Source: Boswellia sacra
Taxonomy: Eukaryota; Streptophyta; Magnoliopsida; Sapindales; Burseraceae
Assembly (NCBI GenBank): GCA_013180625.2
Contig: SNVD02001095.1
Span: 79,949 to 143,948 of the forward strand
Direction of reading: 5' to 3'
DNA: 64,000 bases
Part shown: positions 45,951 to 58,389 of the stretch, one piece after another
How positions within the stretch are numbered: the stretch's first letter is position 1
Layout: each line of letters opens with the position of its first letter
Notes under the pieces: model-generated
What the model was told of the DNA's origin: nothing
Databases searched by the model: none
The model's input: only the letters and a program-made list of their open reading frames with translations
Translations under genes and position numbers: made by a program

Positions 45951-46288
45951 AAGCCGAAATGCGCTAACATTTTATCGGTTAAAGTTAGTTTTAATTAGAG
46001 TTTATGTTAAATAATTTAGTTTCTAACATTTCATCGGTTAAACTTAGTTTAATTAATTAGAGTTCATGTTAAATAATGAGCAAAAAAATAATTTAGTATT
46101 TGTTATATACAATTACTAACGTTCCTAGTATTTTCCTTATTCGGAATCATAATAAGCATTAAAATAGATGGAAAGAACATTGTTATGTTTTAATTAGATT
46201 GAACTTTTTTATTTCAAAATTAATTATAAGCCAAAATGCGCTAACATTTTATCTTGTAAACTTAGTTTAATTAATTAGAGTTTATGTT
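45951..46288. repeat. Left part of a 277-bp tandem duplication hit by Copia-D
   Basis: 'atgcgctaacattttatc' occurs at about 45957 and again at about 46235, and the following sequence (46096-46199) recurs on the far side of Copia-D at about 53085-53190. The original tandem copies were about 277 bp; Copia-D entered the second. Confidence 0.65.
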
Positions 46289-46567
46289 TATAAAAAGTAA
46301 GAATAAAATAAAGAAAGTAATGGAAAAGGTTACTTGTATTATTGTTTACAACTTATTATAGACAAAAGAGCTATCATGAAGATAAGAAAAGGTACCAAAA
46401 CAAACTCCTAAAATAATGGGATATATACAACAAAAGATAACTAAATATCAATGTTAGCATGAATTTAAACCCACGTGACAAACAATAAAGTGATAAACAA
46501 TAGCAAAGATAACTATGGACAACTGGTTGATAATGATAAGCCTTCTTCCTTGTCTTTTTCCTTGATT
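46289..46567 (-). repeat. Copia-D LTR, left (3' LTR)
   Basis: Begins TATAAAAAGTAAG on the plus strand and ends near CCTTGATT; a purine tract (GGGGGCAAA on the minus strand) adjoins it. Confidence 0.85.
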
Positions 46568-47077
46568 TGCCCCCGCACGCTGGGGTCACCATTAGTGACA
46601 CCAAGCTTGGCACGAAGAAGAACAAATCGTGATCTATCCAGGGGCTTAATAAGAACATCAGCTATCTGATTAATTGCAGAGAGATGTGACACTTGCAAGT
46701 AGGCTTAGGCATTTAGCCCGTTGGGTCTGGGGCCCTAGTCGAACCCGAACAAATGGGGCGGGTCCCAGAACATCATTAAAGCGGGTCTAGGACAAAATAA
46801 TTTTGCCCCGATCGGGGCGGTCCGGGTCCGGGTCCAGCCTCTTGGACCCGTTGACACCACCCCCCACCCACTCATAAGATTTAGGGGTGTATTTATAAAA
46901 TTTTAAAATTTTAGAACTGTTAAGTAATTTTTGGGTTATAATTGTTAAACTTTTCATATATGTGAATTCTTAAAAGTTTACAAACAATGCAAATACTTTA
47001 ACAAAAGTTACATTTTAATTAATAATTAACATATTTTAGTATATTAACATCAATTTATTCATGTTATAATGACAAAA

Positions 47078-47987
47078 TAAAATATTTGTATTTTATAGTA
47101 ATTGAATTTGTATAATATATACAATCTTGATATAGATTATTAAGTACTAATTAAATTATTACAATATTAACAAAATTATTTTCAAAATATATACCTTTAA
47201 TATAATCAATATATTATTTTCTAAATATGTAAATAAAAATATGATAAAAATAATCTTATAACCTTAAATATATGATTTATTGTAATTTAAATTAATTAAT
47301 TAAATTATTAATGTTTCATAAATATATATAATGTTAATTAATTGGTATATGCCAAACACATTATTACTATTATTAGATTGAAATTAAATCAACATGCTAT
47401 TAAAAAATTATTTAATTGTATTATCGACTATTGAAAAAATTATTAATTAACTAGTTTACAAGCAGTAATACACTTTTAACATTATTTCTAATAAAGTATG
47501 TAACATTATTACTAATAAAATCAAATGGTAATTAAAATATTTGTATTTTGTAGTAATTAAATTTGTATAATATATACAATCTTGATATAGATTATTAAGT
47601 ACTAATTAAATTATTGTCATATTAACAAGATTATTTTTAAAATGTATACCTTTAATATAATCAATATATTATTTTCTAAATATGTAAATAGAAATATGAT
47701 AAAAATAATGTTATAACCTTAAACATATGATTTATCGTAATTTAAATCAATTAATTAAATTATTAATGTTTCATAAATATTTATAATGTTAATTAATTGG
47801 CATATGTCAATTATATTATTACTATTATTAGATTGAAATTAAATCAACATGCTATTGAAAAATTATTTAATTATATTATTAACTATTTAAAAAATTGTTA
47901 ATTAACTAGTTTACAAGCAATAATACACTTTTAACATTATTTCTAATAGAGTATGTAACATTATTACTAATAAAATCAAATGGTAAT
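47078..47987. repeat. 455-bp tandem duplication inside hAT-2
   Basis: 47078-47532 and 47533-47987 align along their length with a period of 455 and scattered substitutions. Both are AT-rich and non-coding. Confidence 0.85.
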
Positions 47988-48200
47988 ACACAGCCATTTT
48001 GATTTAGTTTGAAGATTTACTATTTTTATTATTGTTAAAAAATGATCATAGTTATAAATGATATGATGAGAAACTGATAATGGAGTTATTTGCAAAGATG
48101 TAAATGTTACAGGGGGACAAAGTTGCAAAAATATAAATATTACAAGGGTGTGATCATAAAAATATAAATGTTTATGGGCGGGGCAAGCCGAGTTTGGATC

Positions 48201-48278
48201 CGCTCAATTTTTTTTTTTGCCACGCCCCGCCCCACAAAGGGGCAATGGGGTGGGGCCGGGCAAAAAAAAAATTGAGCG
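48201..48278. repeat. Long GC-rich hairpin at the right end of hAT-2
   Basis: CGCTCAATTTTTTTTTTTGC… (48201-48234) pairs with …GCAAAAAAAAAATTGAGCG (48246-48278): arms of about 33 bases with few mismatches around an 11-base loop. It lies about 40 bases from the element end. Confidence 0.8.
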
Positions 48279-51200
48279 AGGCGCAGCTGCCCGCCCCACG
48301 CCAGTTCCAAGCCTACTTGCAAGGAGCCATCAGCAACTTTGTCTCGCACAAAGTGGCAGTCAAGAGCTATATGTTTCATGCGAGAATGAAATACGGGATT
48401 GGCATAGACATAAGTTGCTCCTAGATTGTCACATAACAATCTTTGGTGCTTGTGGAAGGGACACACCAAGTTCAAACAAAAGATTGCGAATCCATGACAA
48501 TTCAGCAGCAACAGAGGCAATGAAGCGATATTCGGCTTCAGTAGATGATCGTGCAATAGTCCTTTGTTTTTTAAAACACCAAGAAATAGGATTGGAACTA
48601 AGAAATATAATGTAAGCAGAAATTTAAGAATAATCAACACGGTTGCTAGCGCAGTCAGCATCAAAATATGCAAGAAGAGAAATTGACTAAGAACGTTGAA
48701 GAGTAAGACCAAAATTAATAGTGTGTTTGAGGTATCGTAATAAGCATTTGGCAGCTGTCCAATGAGATTGCGTTGGAGCATGCATATATTGAGCAAGTTT
48801 GTTGACAATATAGGCAATATCAGGCCGAGTGAGAGAAAGATATTGCATAGCTCCGATGAGACTACGATATTTGTAGCATCAGCTGCCGCAGTACCATCAT
48901 TAAGAGAAAGACGCATAGATGTACTCATTGGTGTAGCAGACTCTTTCATACCAGCCATCCGAAACCGTTCAAGCAAGTCACGTATATATTTGTGTTGGGA
49001 GAGAAAAAACCCTTGAGAGTTTGAAATAACTTCAATCCCTAAAAAATAATGAATATGTCCAAGATTTTTTATTGAAAATTGGCGAGCGAGGGCATCAATT
49101 ATAACAAAAGTTGGAAAGCTTCCTGTTACTAATAAATCATCAACATAAACCAAGAAGTAAATTGTGAGAGAATTGTTAGTGTAAATGAATAGGGATGCAT
49201 CAGACTTTGAATTAAGAAATTTGAAGGAAAGAAGAAACCCTTTAAGTTCTTGAAACCAAGCACGAGGGGCCTATTTAAGGCCATATAGAGAACGAGGAAG
49301 ACAACAAACATGATTTTGTCATGACTGATCAATAAACCCCGATGGCTGTGATATAAAAACTTCTTCAGAAAGAATGCCATGGAGAAAGGCATTGTTGACA
49401 TCCAACTGATGAATGTTCCAATCATGAGATAAGACAAGTTTAAGGATCACATGAATTATAGTGGGTTTAATGACAGGACTGAAAGTTTCCTGATAATCCA
49501 TACCAGGACGTTGATGAAACCCCTTGGCCACAAGACGAGCTTTGTAACGGTCAATAGAACCATCAGGATGATGCTTGATCCAAAAAATCCACTTACAGCC
49601 AACTATATTTTGAGAAGGATGGGGTGGAACCAGCTCCCAAGTGCCATTACGAATAAGAGCAGTGAGTTCAACACACATAGCATCACGCCAGTTATTATTT
49701 TTAAGAGCTTTAGCAATGGTTCTAGGTTCAAGTGGTGGATGTAATGGGTGTTTTGTGGTTGTGAGAGAGAGCTTAGACTTGGGTTTAAAAATATTGTTTT
49801 TGGCCCTTGTAACAATGGGATGGGTATTGGATGAAGTAGGTGGATGTGAAACAAGTAAAGGTGAAGATGTAGGATTAGAATCATACCTGGCAGTTGTTGG
49901 ATGCGTGGAAAAAGCAACAATAATATTATCTGAACATGGAAGCATGCTAGTAGACTCATGAGATTGGCTTTGTTGTGCATCTTGCATGGGAGACTGTGGA
50001 TCATGGGAGACAAGTTCTAGTGGAGTAGAATTAGATGTTGGACCACGTGGAGAATTTGTTAGAAGGAAGGACGAACCATGTGAAGAGGAATTAGAAAAAA
50101 ATAGAGATAAAGGTAAAGTGGGAATATTATTCATTTGATTGAAAAGAGATAAAGAATCAGTGGACAAAGCTGCAGTGTCTAAAGAAGACTGGTCATAAAC
50201 TTTAGGCTTAGGAATATGAGATGCTAATGATAAGGAAGAAATACTTGTCCATTTAGATAGGTAGCATCATTAATTTTATCTCGCTCATGAAAAGTTGGTA
50301 AAGAAGGAAAGACATCTTCAACAAATTTGACGTGCTGAGAAAAATAAAATCTATGACTAATGGGTTCAAAACAAATATATGAATTATGAACATTAGAGTA
50401 ACCAGGAAAAATACATGACTTGGACCGTTGTTCTAACTTGTGTTTGGAATATGGTCGAAGCCACAGGTAACAAAGACACCCAAAAATCTTGAATTTAGAA
50501 TAATTGGGATAAATGTGAAATAAACACTCAAAAGGAGATTTGTTTGCAAGAATGGAAGTGGATAAAATATTGACAAGATACACAGCAGTTTTAAAAACGA
50601 AGGTACAAAGAGAAAGATGTAAAGAAGCACGATGTAAAAGCGTGAGGCCAATCTCAATGATATGTCGATGATGATGCTTTGCTGAAGCAATATGTTATGG
50701 TGTGTAAGGAGGAGAGATAAGATGCTGAATACCATGGTTCTCAAACATTGTTTTTAGACCTTAATATTCTTTACCTCCATCAGAGTAAATTGTGTTAATT
50801 GTTGCTTGAAAAAATTTCTTGACCGTGAGTTTAAATTTCGAAAAAATATTAAAGACTTCAGATTTGGAAACCATTGGAAATAACCATAAGTACTTAGTAT
50901 AATGATCAACAAAAATAATGTAATAAGAAAACCCATCCATTGAACAAATAGGGGAAGGACCCCAAACATCAATGTAAAGCAAGTCTAATGGACAACGACT
51001 CTGGAGACTGGAAATACCAAAAGGTAATTTATGGCTTTTATTGCATAAACACGAATCACAAAACGAAGACTTATCACTTGATAAAAAAGGAAGTTTATTT
51101 GATGATACAATATGATGAAGAACTGAAGATGCAGGATGACCAACACGATCATGCAAGCGATCAAGTGTGATTTTAACACCTAGATACACTCGCTTTGGTA

Positions 51201-52668
51201 TTGATGGAATCTTTTTTATGCTTCACAGTTCATAAATATTATTCTTGCTCTATCCCTGCGCCAACGGTGCCCCGTTGTGAGATGCTTGACACAAAAAGAA
51301 AAAGGGTCAAATTCAATTGAGGTATTATTGGTTTTACAGAATTGAGACATAGAAATCAAATTTTGTTTCATGGAAGGAACACAAAGCACATTAGAAAGGG
51401 AAAAAGTTTTGCCAGGAAAAATAGAAAGTGTGGAAGCACCGGTGTGAGTAATATGTAAACCTGAACCATCACCAATTATGATATCATCGAGGCCTTCATA
51501 GGGCTATTGACTGCCCAAGTTTTTAAGGTCAGCAGTAACATTATGTGAGGCACCGGTATCAAGAAGCCAGTTGGTGTTGATTTCACGATTATTCTTGGTA
51601 ATTGCTGGATTAGCCTTAGGGGGTACAGGAAGACCATTAGTCATTTGGCTGTGAAACATTCTGTAGCAGTATGCCCTTTTTTTCACAGAATTGACATACC
51701 ACAAAAGAATTTTTTCCAGGGATATGTGCTAGAGTGCCTCCTTGATTGGTCACAAAATTATTTCATCGTTGTTGAAAATTCTGTTGAAAGTTATGACCGT
51801 TGCGGCCATGAGAATAGTTCTTTTTACCTTGTGAATTGTTATGTCTAGACTGATTGAATCGTGCTGTGTTAATAATCATTCCTCCAGAGGATCAGGTCTC
51901 TTCTCGTTTGAGATAGGACTCATATTCCATGAGCTTTTCATGAAGTTTTTCAAAACTTATGATTGTATCACGAGCTTGCACCGCAACTGCAATTTCTCTA
52001 AATTCTTGCCCAATACCATTAAGAACATGATTGATAAGATGAGCACGTGGAACAGGTTGCTCAATAAGAGCAAGTTCATCAGCTATTTCATGAATGGCAC
52101 TAAGATACTTAGTAACCGACTGTGATCCATGACTCATGCTTGAGAGTTGTTCTATCAGTCCCATAGTACGAGATGACGAAGCACTAGCATAGAGTTTGGC
52201 AAAATGAGTCCGAGCTTTTGCCGATGTCTTGGCTGTCTTAATAAGGGGTTTAAGTCTCTCAAAAAGAGATGTGAAAATACTGTGAAAAAGAAGTTTGTCT
52301 TGCTCGCTCCAAATGATAAACTCAAACTCAGGATTTGTGACTTCTTGTCTTTGAACAGTAATAGTAGGAGAAGGACATGGCTTTGTTCCATCAACAAAAC
52401 CAAGTAAATCATAACCATAAAACAGTGCATCAAATTGCACCTTCCAAGTCGCATAATTGTTTGGTAGCAATTGTACTGGAAGTTGAGTGGCATTGAGAGC
52501 AATCAAGCTTGTTGGACTAGGAGAGGAAGTGATAATGCTGTCGATAACTTGGGTAGAAGCAGTGGTTTCAGAACTTTTATCAGCCATGATGAAAGTCACA
52601 TAAGAAAGTTAAGAGTTCAAGAATTGTAATACTCATGGGAGTAAAAAAAAAAAAAAGCTCTGATACTA

Positions 52669-52946
52669 TATAAAAAGTAAGAATAAAATAAAGAAAGTAA
52701 TAAAAGGTTACTTGTATTACTATTTACAACTTATTATATACAAAAGAGTTATCATGAAGATAGGAAAAGGTACCGAAACAAACTCCTAAAATAATGGGAT
52801 ATTAACAACAAAAGATAACAAAATATCTATGTTAGCATGAATTCAAACCCATGTGATAAACAATAAAGTGACAAACAATAGCAAAGATAACCATAGACAA
52901 CTGGTTGATAATGATAAGCCTTTCTTCCTTGTCTTTTTCCTTGATA
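52669..52946 (-). repeat. Copia-D LTR, right (5' LTR)
   Basis: 278 bp, pairs with 46289-46567. Confidence 0.85.
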
Positions 52947-52951
52947 ATGTT

Positions 52952-54532
52952 AAATAATTTAGTTTCTTCGGTAATACCTGAAAATTCATAATTAGTTTAA
53001 TACCTGAAAATTATTTATGTAAATTTTGTTCAATTTTGTATTTGTTATATATTTTCTAACTTTCCTAGTAGGTTCGTTAAATTTTGTATTTGTTATATAC
53101 TTTCCAACTCCCCTAGTCGTTTCGTTTTCAGGAATCACAGTAGGCATTAAAATAGGAAGGAAGGAACATTGTTACGTTTTATTTATGCAAAGGGATTGCA
53201 GCATAGAAGATGAAGATTCCGAATTTCTATTGAATTAGGTTTAATTATTTAATTAAAACCAAGTTTGTCTCAATCAAAATTAACCTCTCATGAATAAACT
53301 TTTTTGTGTTTCAATAGAAATTAATTCTTGAACATGTTAACAAATATTGCTAAAGAGAATGATGAATGGACCTATCAAAGAAGAAACAATTGATCAAGAG
53401 ACTAAGTGTTTTCTAATTGAACTGAACAACCCTAACTTTACAGGAAAATCTAAAGAAATTAAAGTTGACACCATCTCTAATTCATTAGACTTACAGCTGA
53501 ATGCAATAAAATAGTCAAACCCTAATTTATTTTTATTCGCTTATCAACCAATGCTCTAATGATCTGTTGGTCCAACGCATATATGTCCTTACGAGGCCAA
53601 CTAATATTTGTCCATCGGCCACACAGGCCAACAAACGATGAACTATTGGCTCTTAAGAGCTCTTATAGGCCGAGCTGATAGGCAAAGGCCAATAGGTTGA
53701 TAAGTTGTTGATTAGACAAAAAAAAAAAAAACGTATTGCTATTATCTAAACCCATGAAATCTCTTCTGCGCCTCCATTTTAAATAAAATTTCGGTAAAAC
53801 TTAGTTATTTATGATATAACTTAGATAATTTCTAATATAACCTCTTGAAATGGCCAACGATAGCAATATCATTTAATTTAGGGAGGAAGAGGAAGACAAT
53901 TCTAGAAGGTTTCAGAGCATGTATGAGAGTTGTAAAGTATGAGACTGTTAACAGCCTGAAGAAGGATTAGATATGCAATATAATTAACAGCTCGAATAAA
54001 GGCAAAATAAACAAAGCCCGCACATAATAAGCGGAACATTTAATATTGCTTTGTGCCTTTGTAAGTTGATATGTGCAGATTTGAATGAATTAACCAGTCA
54101 AGAAAATTATTATGGATTTAATTATCTCTTCAACTTCTTGCTTTTTGTTGTTAATATCTTTCTTATATAGTCGTGGTAGTTGTTAGAAAGCATAAAGCGT
54201 CATTATTCCCAAAATAGTTATTAGAGAATCAAAGTGTACATTAAGGGGAAAAAAAAGATTACTATGTTTGATTTCCAAATCATTTTCATTTTTCAGGATT
54301 AAAAACATTCAAAACTATGGAGAAAATTAAAAATCAGAAATATAATATGAACTGAGAAGTTGAAAATTTAACACTCAATAAATAAAAAATAAAAATATTA
54401 CACCTTCTATTTTTCAAAATATCCCCTCACTTTACTTTTTTATTTTTTTGTAGTATTTTTGTTAGACTTATTTCGAATCCATAGCATAGGCAGAACTCTA
54501 GCTATGATAAGACTTAAGATGATTTGCATGAG
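52952..54532. other. Region between Copia-D and hAT-3
   Basis: The first 240 bases complete the tandem duplication hit by Copia-D, with an internal short duplication ('tttgtatttgttatata' near 53036 and 53085). The rest is AT-rich without recognised genes. Confidence 0.4.
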
Positions 54533-54540
54533 GTTATGTT

Positions 54541-55350
54541 TAGGAGTGGCAAAAACCCGGGGCCGGGCTGGGGACCTCAATCCCCGACCCCGGCCCCGGG
54601 AGGAATTTTTATCCCCGTCCCCGGAAAATTCCCCGGAAATTCCGGGGCCGGGGAATTTAATCCCGGGGCCGGGGAATTGAATTCCCCAGATATGTACCCG
54701 GTTTCTTTTTTTTATTTTAATTTTCTGTATGTAATTAGAATATTTTATGTTGATTTCCAAATCTGACATAATATTCATGTGTAGCCTAGTGGTATGTTTG
54801 TAAGTTGTCTCCTTTGAGCACTTGGGTTCAAACCCCTTTGATTGCATTTACTTGGTTTCATGTTTTTTTAAAATAATGAATTAGACAGTAATTGATAAAT
54901 AAATTAGGTTGGGCTTATTTTTCAAATGTTAGGCTTAGCCTGATGGTGTGTTGGCGTGCTACCTCACCCAGGTTCAAGCCATCGATTCGCGCTCTCCAAA
55001 TTTTTTAGTAAATAATGATTTAATTGGGTTGGGCTTAGTTTGCATTTGTTGGGTATTAGACTAGTTATGAAATTAGTGAATTGGATTGGATATAGTTTAT
55101 AATTGTTGGGCTTGGGTAGTTGTGATATTAGTGGATGTGGGCCTAAATTGAATATAAATTATAAATAAATAATTATTTATTTAATTAATTCTAGGCCGGG
55201 CCGGGGAGCATGATATCCGGCCCTGACCCTTCCCCGGAAAATTCATCCCCGTCCCCGGCTTGAATCCCTAGAATTCTGGGTAATTCCCCGGACATTTCCG
55301 GGCCGGAGAGCCAGGTACCCGGACCCGGCCGGTTACAATTGTCATCCCTA
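54541..55350. mobile_element. hAT-3: 810-bp non-autonomous hAT element
   Basis: A perfect 8-bp duplication GTTATGTT (54533-54540, 55351-55358) flanks ends TAGGAGTGGCAA and, inverted, TAGGGATGACAA. Arms of about 150 bp are packed with CCCCGG and GGGGCC words that can fold on themselves. The core is AT-rich and contains two tRNA-like modules. No transposase. Confidence 0.92.
54782..54980 (+). other. Two tRNA-like (pol III A/B box) modules inside hAT-3
   Basis: Module 1: TAGCCTAGTGG (54782-54792) fits the A-box consensus and GGGTTCAAACC (54823-54833) the B box. Module 2: TAGCCTGATGG (54936-54946) and GGTTCAAGCC (54971-54980). Spacing is tRNA-like (about 40 and 35 bases), but no cloverleaf forms, so these are SINE-like or relic promoters rather than tRNA genes. 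Confidence 0.5.
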
Positions 55351-55395
55351 GTTATGTTGACAAATTTGATTGACTCTTTTGAATGACTAGTCGTG

Positions 55396-55397
<2 letters not shown>

Positions 55398-55462
<65 letters not shown>
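55398..55462. repeat. (TA)n microsatellite
   Basis: About 60 bases of nearly pure TA just outside hAT-3. Confidence 0.95.
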
Positions 55463-58389
55463 CAAATCAAGATTCAAGAGAGGAGAGTATCTTTTCATAT
55501 GAGGGGGCTGGATCAAGTGTCCATTAATTTTACATTAATTTGTTTAATAATATACTTTTCATCATAAATTTTATTTTGCATTATTGTTACTTAAATTTTT
55601 AATTTAATTTTAAAGTTAAAGATAAATTGTTGATGGTATGCATAGTCATTCAAAATTAACATATGAATTTGTAAATGATTCTTAAATAATTTCAATTACC
55701 AACTTTTTTTGTGTAAAGGGAATATCCAAATTAAAAAGTGATCGAACTACTAAACTTGAATGTGTCAAGTTACGAACTTACTTTCTAATATATAAATAAT
55801 GCAATAAATTAAATATTGCATTCACTATCTCAAACGATTGAAGAAAAACAAATTGTTGCTTAATCTCTTACAACATTAATTGGAATTTCATGTTGATAAA
55901 TAACACAAACCTCCCCTCATTTTCATAAACTATAGCTAAGTTATGTGAATTTACAATATATTTGGAGTCATATATTCAGTAAGAAAATTATGACCATGAT
56001 AAAGATGACAATATAAAGATATTTTGACATTTATTTCTCATTATTTCTAATAATCCAATTTAATGGGAGATTTGGGTTATTTGCACTAAAATTTTAGTTT
56101 CATGCTATTATTCAGAATCTTGAAAATATTTTTGTAATTTATTTAATAAAAGATCATATTTTGTAATATTAAGGTTCCAATAATATTATCAATCATATCC
56201 TCAATCACATGCTTAAAACAAGCAATGGAGTCCTCAGAGGGTCCATGAGGATGAACCCCATGTGAGGTAACTTACACATGAAATCCGCCACTGGGGCACA
56301 TAGCCTCGTGCTTTCCGCACCACATGGCCCATTGGGTCATGATTTTGGGCTTAGACCAACCTGTTAAGTCAATTTCTTATTATTACTTCTTCTCTATGCT
56401 CATCATTTGACTTCCAAATTCCGACTTCAAGTGACTGCAAGATCCACGTTTATTGTTAGTTTACAACTTTAAACCAATTTTCTTAAGGTTTTAATGGAAA
56501 ATCAAATACCAATGACCAAAAATAAAATCAAAAATAGAAGTTTGTTTGCTTGTCTAGTTCAAATGAATAATATTATACTGATAACCCATTTACGATCAAT
56601 TTTTCTTGCAATCTGAGTTGGCAAAATCATAATAAAGATATAATTACCATGTTATGCTTAGTAATTTCTCTTATTTATTTTTGTTCTTTATTCCTTCAGT
56701 GAAATTTTGTCAACTCATACAGCAAATTTGATTATATATGTAGCATTACTCAATTCAAATTTATTATCTCATTTGAATTTTCGAAGTGTTATGAATATGT
56801 TTTTTTTTTCCTAGTGTTCTAATTTGCTATCCTTTTACTAACTTGCAAAGAATTGCCTCAATGGTAAAGGCAATTCATTTGAATCAAGATAAAACTTCAA
56901 ACTATTTTAGGATTTTATTTTATTTTTCATAATTTTAGACCACAAAAAATTGTAACATTGAAAGTAAAATTGGTAATATACATAAATACAAAAAAATAAT
57001 AATAATATACGCTAAACTAGTGAAGATCAAAATTCTCATATTATTGTTAAATTCTTTTACTATTCTCTCAAATTCCCCAATAATCCCCATGATTGTAAAG
57101 CAAAATCATCTCCAACTCAACCATCAAAATTTTATCAATCAGCCTATTTGACACAAGTTCACAACTCCTTAGAAAGTTACACTTAAAGAGTTATTTAGAT
57201 GATACCGTGAGCAGATATTTGAGAAAATAATAAAATTGGTAAAGTTGTTTTGAAATTTAATGAAACTATTATTTTTTAAAATTATCACTAACCAAGATGT
57301 GTTGATTAGGAATATTTATCAATCTAACTGACGAATTGAAAGTGTCTTGCTTATAAAACACATTGATTTGACCATTAACTATTAAAAGACCGCCGTGTCA
57401 GAGAAATGTAACAGAACTGGTTATTTAAAATAACTTGTCAAATCGTTGACACCTCATCAAATACGTATTTAAGTGCGTTTTGCACCTTATTTGAGTAGGT
57501 ATTTTTGTCGTTAGAAAATTGACTTGACTAGATAGATAATCAATAAAAAAATATTGAAATTTATTAAAAATTATAAGAAATCTCTCGATTTAGCCATTAT
57601 CGTAATTAACGGATAATTTTAAGGTTTAAGCTAACTAATTTGATCGGAGGTTTTCAAAATCGTAGACTTTGTGTACATCCCTAAAACTAACTATATTATT
57701 TACATACGTATAAAGGATGAAAGTGAGAGTTTTGAAAACCTTAATATTAAATATTATCAACCCAAACAATAAAAATTTTCCTTTACCGCTTGACACCTAC
57801 ACACGCCAGAGTTGATCAACTTAATAAAGTCCAGGACAATTGGCAACCACAAGTATAGTGTTAGAAGTTGCCAAACTCTAGACAGCCACACATGCTTCTC
57901 TGCCCCACCATGCCTTGCTGTATCTTCCATCTTTCCTCCTTTTGATTTGCAATCTAAACCCTTATCTTCACAGATTCTACACCATTCATTCATTCATCCA
58001 TTTCCACTCTTCCTGTATCTTCTCACAGCCCTCCTCTTCATTTCCAACCTTCTTATATCTTCTCTTCTATTCTCTCCTCTCCCTTTTTTCTTTCTTCTTC
58101 CTCTCAACAACTTTACCTGATAGTTTCTGTTCACTTGGGTTGTACCTTTTTCTATTCGTTTTGGTCTCTCAGGAGCTTTTTTTGTAGGTTTTGTCAAAAG
58201 GGTTTCTGAGATCTTCCTCAAAAAAACACCTTTCAAGCACCGAAAGTTGCTTGCATGCACCTGCATATTCATTTCCAGGCAGTCTGAGTTATTCTCTTCA
58301 ACAAGTTTATATTTTTCTATATCTGAGTCTTGAATAAGTTCAAAGGAAGGTTCAATATATATATTTATATTATATAGAGCTGAAGGAAG
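55463..58389. other. Intergenic region and 5' leader of the BBX gene
   Basis: AT-rich to about 57700 with no gene recognised; a 9-bp inverted repeat (GAATTGCCT…AGGCAATTC) lies near 56851-56877. From about 57900 the plus strand becomes pyrimidine-rich (CTTCCTCTT-type runs), typical of a long plant 5' UTR. Open frames on both strands here follow from base composition. Confidence 0.5.

Larger units (their letters stand above)
46700..48315. mobile_element. hAT-2: non-autonomous hAT element in Copia-D RNase H
   Basis: 1616 bp with a perfect 8-bp duplication CTTGCAAG (46692-46699, 48316-48323). The ends are TAGGCTTAGGCA and, inverted, TAGGCTTGGAAC. Both arms next to the ends are very GC-rich, while the core is strongly AT-rich and holds a 455-bp tandem duplication. 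No transposase sequence. Confidence 0.9.
46513..52587 (-). pseudogene. Copia-D gag-pol polyprotein, degenerate and split by hAT-2
   Basis: Gag starts MADKSSETTAS at 52587 and is open to about 51892. The zinc knuckle (CQFC…GHTATEC, near 51690) has one extra A in an A-run, shifting frame. Protease has LLDTGASHNVT near 51560. Integrase spans about 51189-50250 (LHDRVGHPASS, YIDVWGP, SDGGKEY). RT spans about 49760-48800 (KARLVAKGF, LDVNNAFLHG, YVDDLLVTG). RNase H continues to 46513 (HSRMKHIALDCHFVRDK, then after hAT-2 ADVLIKPL). The 337-codon frame at 48140-49153 mixes RT with out-of-frame RNase H and hAT-2 sequence. Several frameshifts make it inactive. Confidence 0.87.
46289..52946 (-). mobile_element. 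Copia-D: Ty1/Copia retrotransposon carrying hAT-2
   Basis: LTRs 46289-46567 and 52669-52946 flank a minus-strand element with an ATGTT duplication (46284-46288, 52947-52951). In element orientation the LTR ends are TA…TA, not TG…CA. A degenerate primer site (TAGTATCAGAGC) follows the right LTR on the minus strand. The LTRs differ at roughly 6% of sites by eye. Without hAT-2 the element is about 5.0 kb. Gag is of the UBN2 type and pol is complete in outline. Confidence 0.88.

Noticed and set aside
48140..49153. 337-residue open frame as one gene
   Set aside because: Its start is Copia-D RT; after about residue 110 it reads RNase H sequence out of frame and then hAT-2 arm.
54782..54980. tRNA genes in hAT-3
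   Set aside because: A and B boxes are present but acceptor, anticodon and T stems do not pair as a cloverleaf.
57757..58272. Overlapping frames on both strands before the BBX gene
   Set aside because: They fall in a pyrimidine-rich 5' UTR and promoter; low-complexity composition keeps all frames open.
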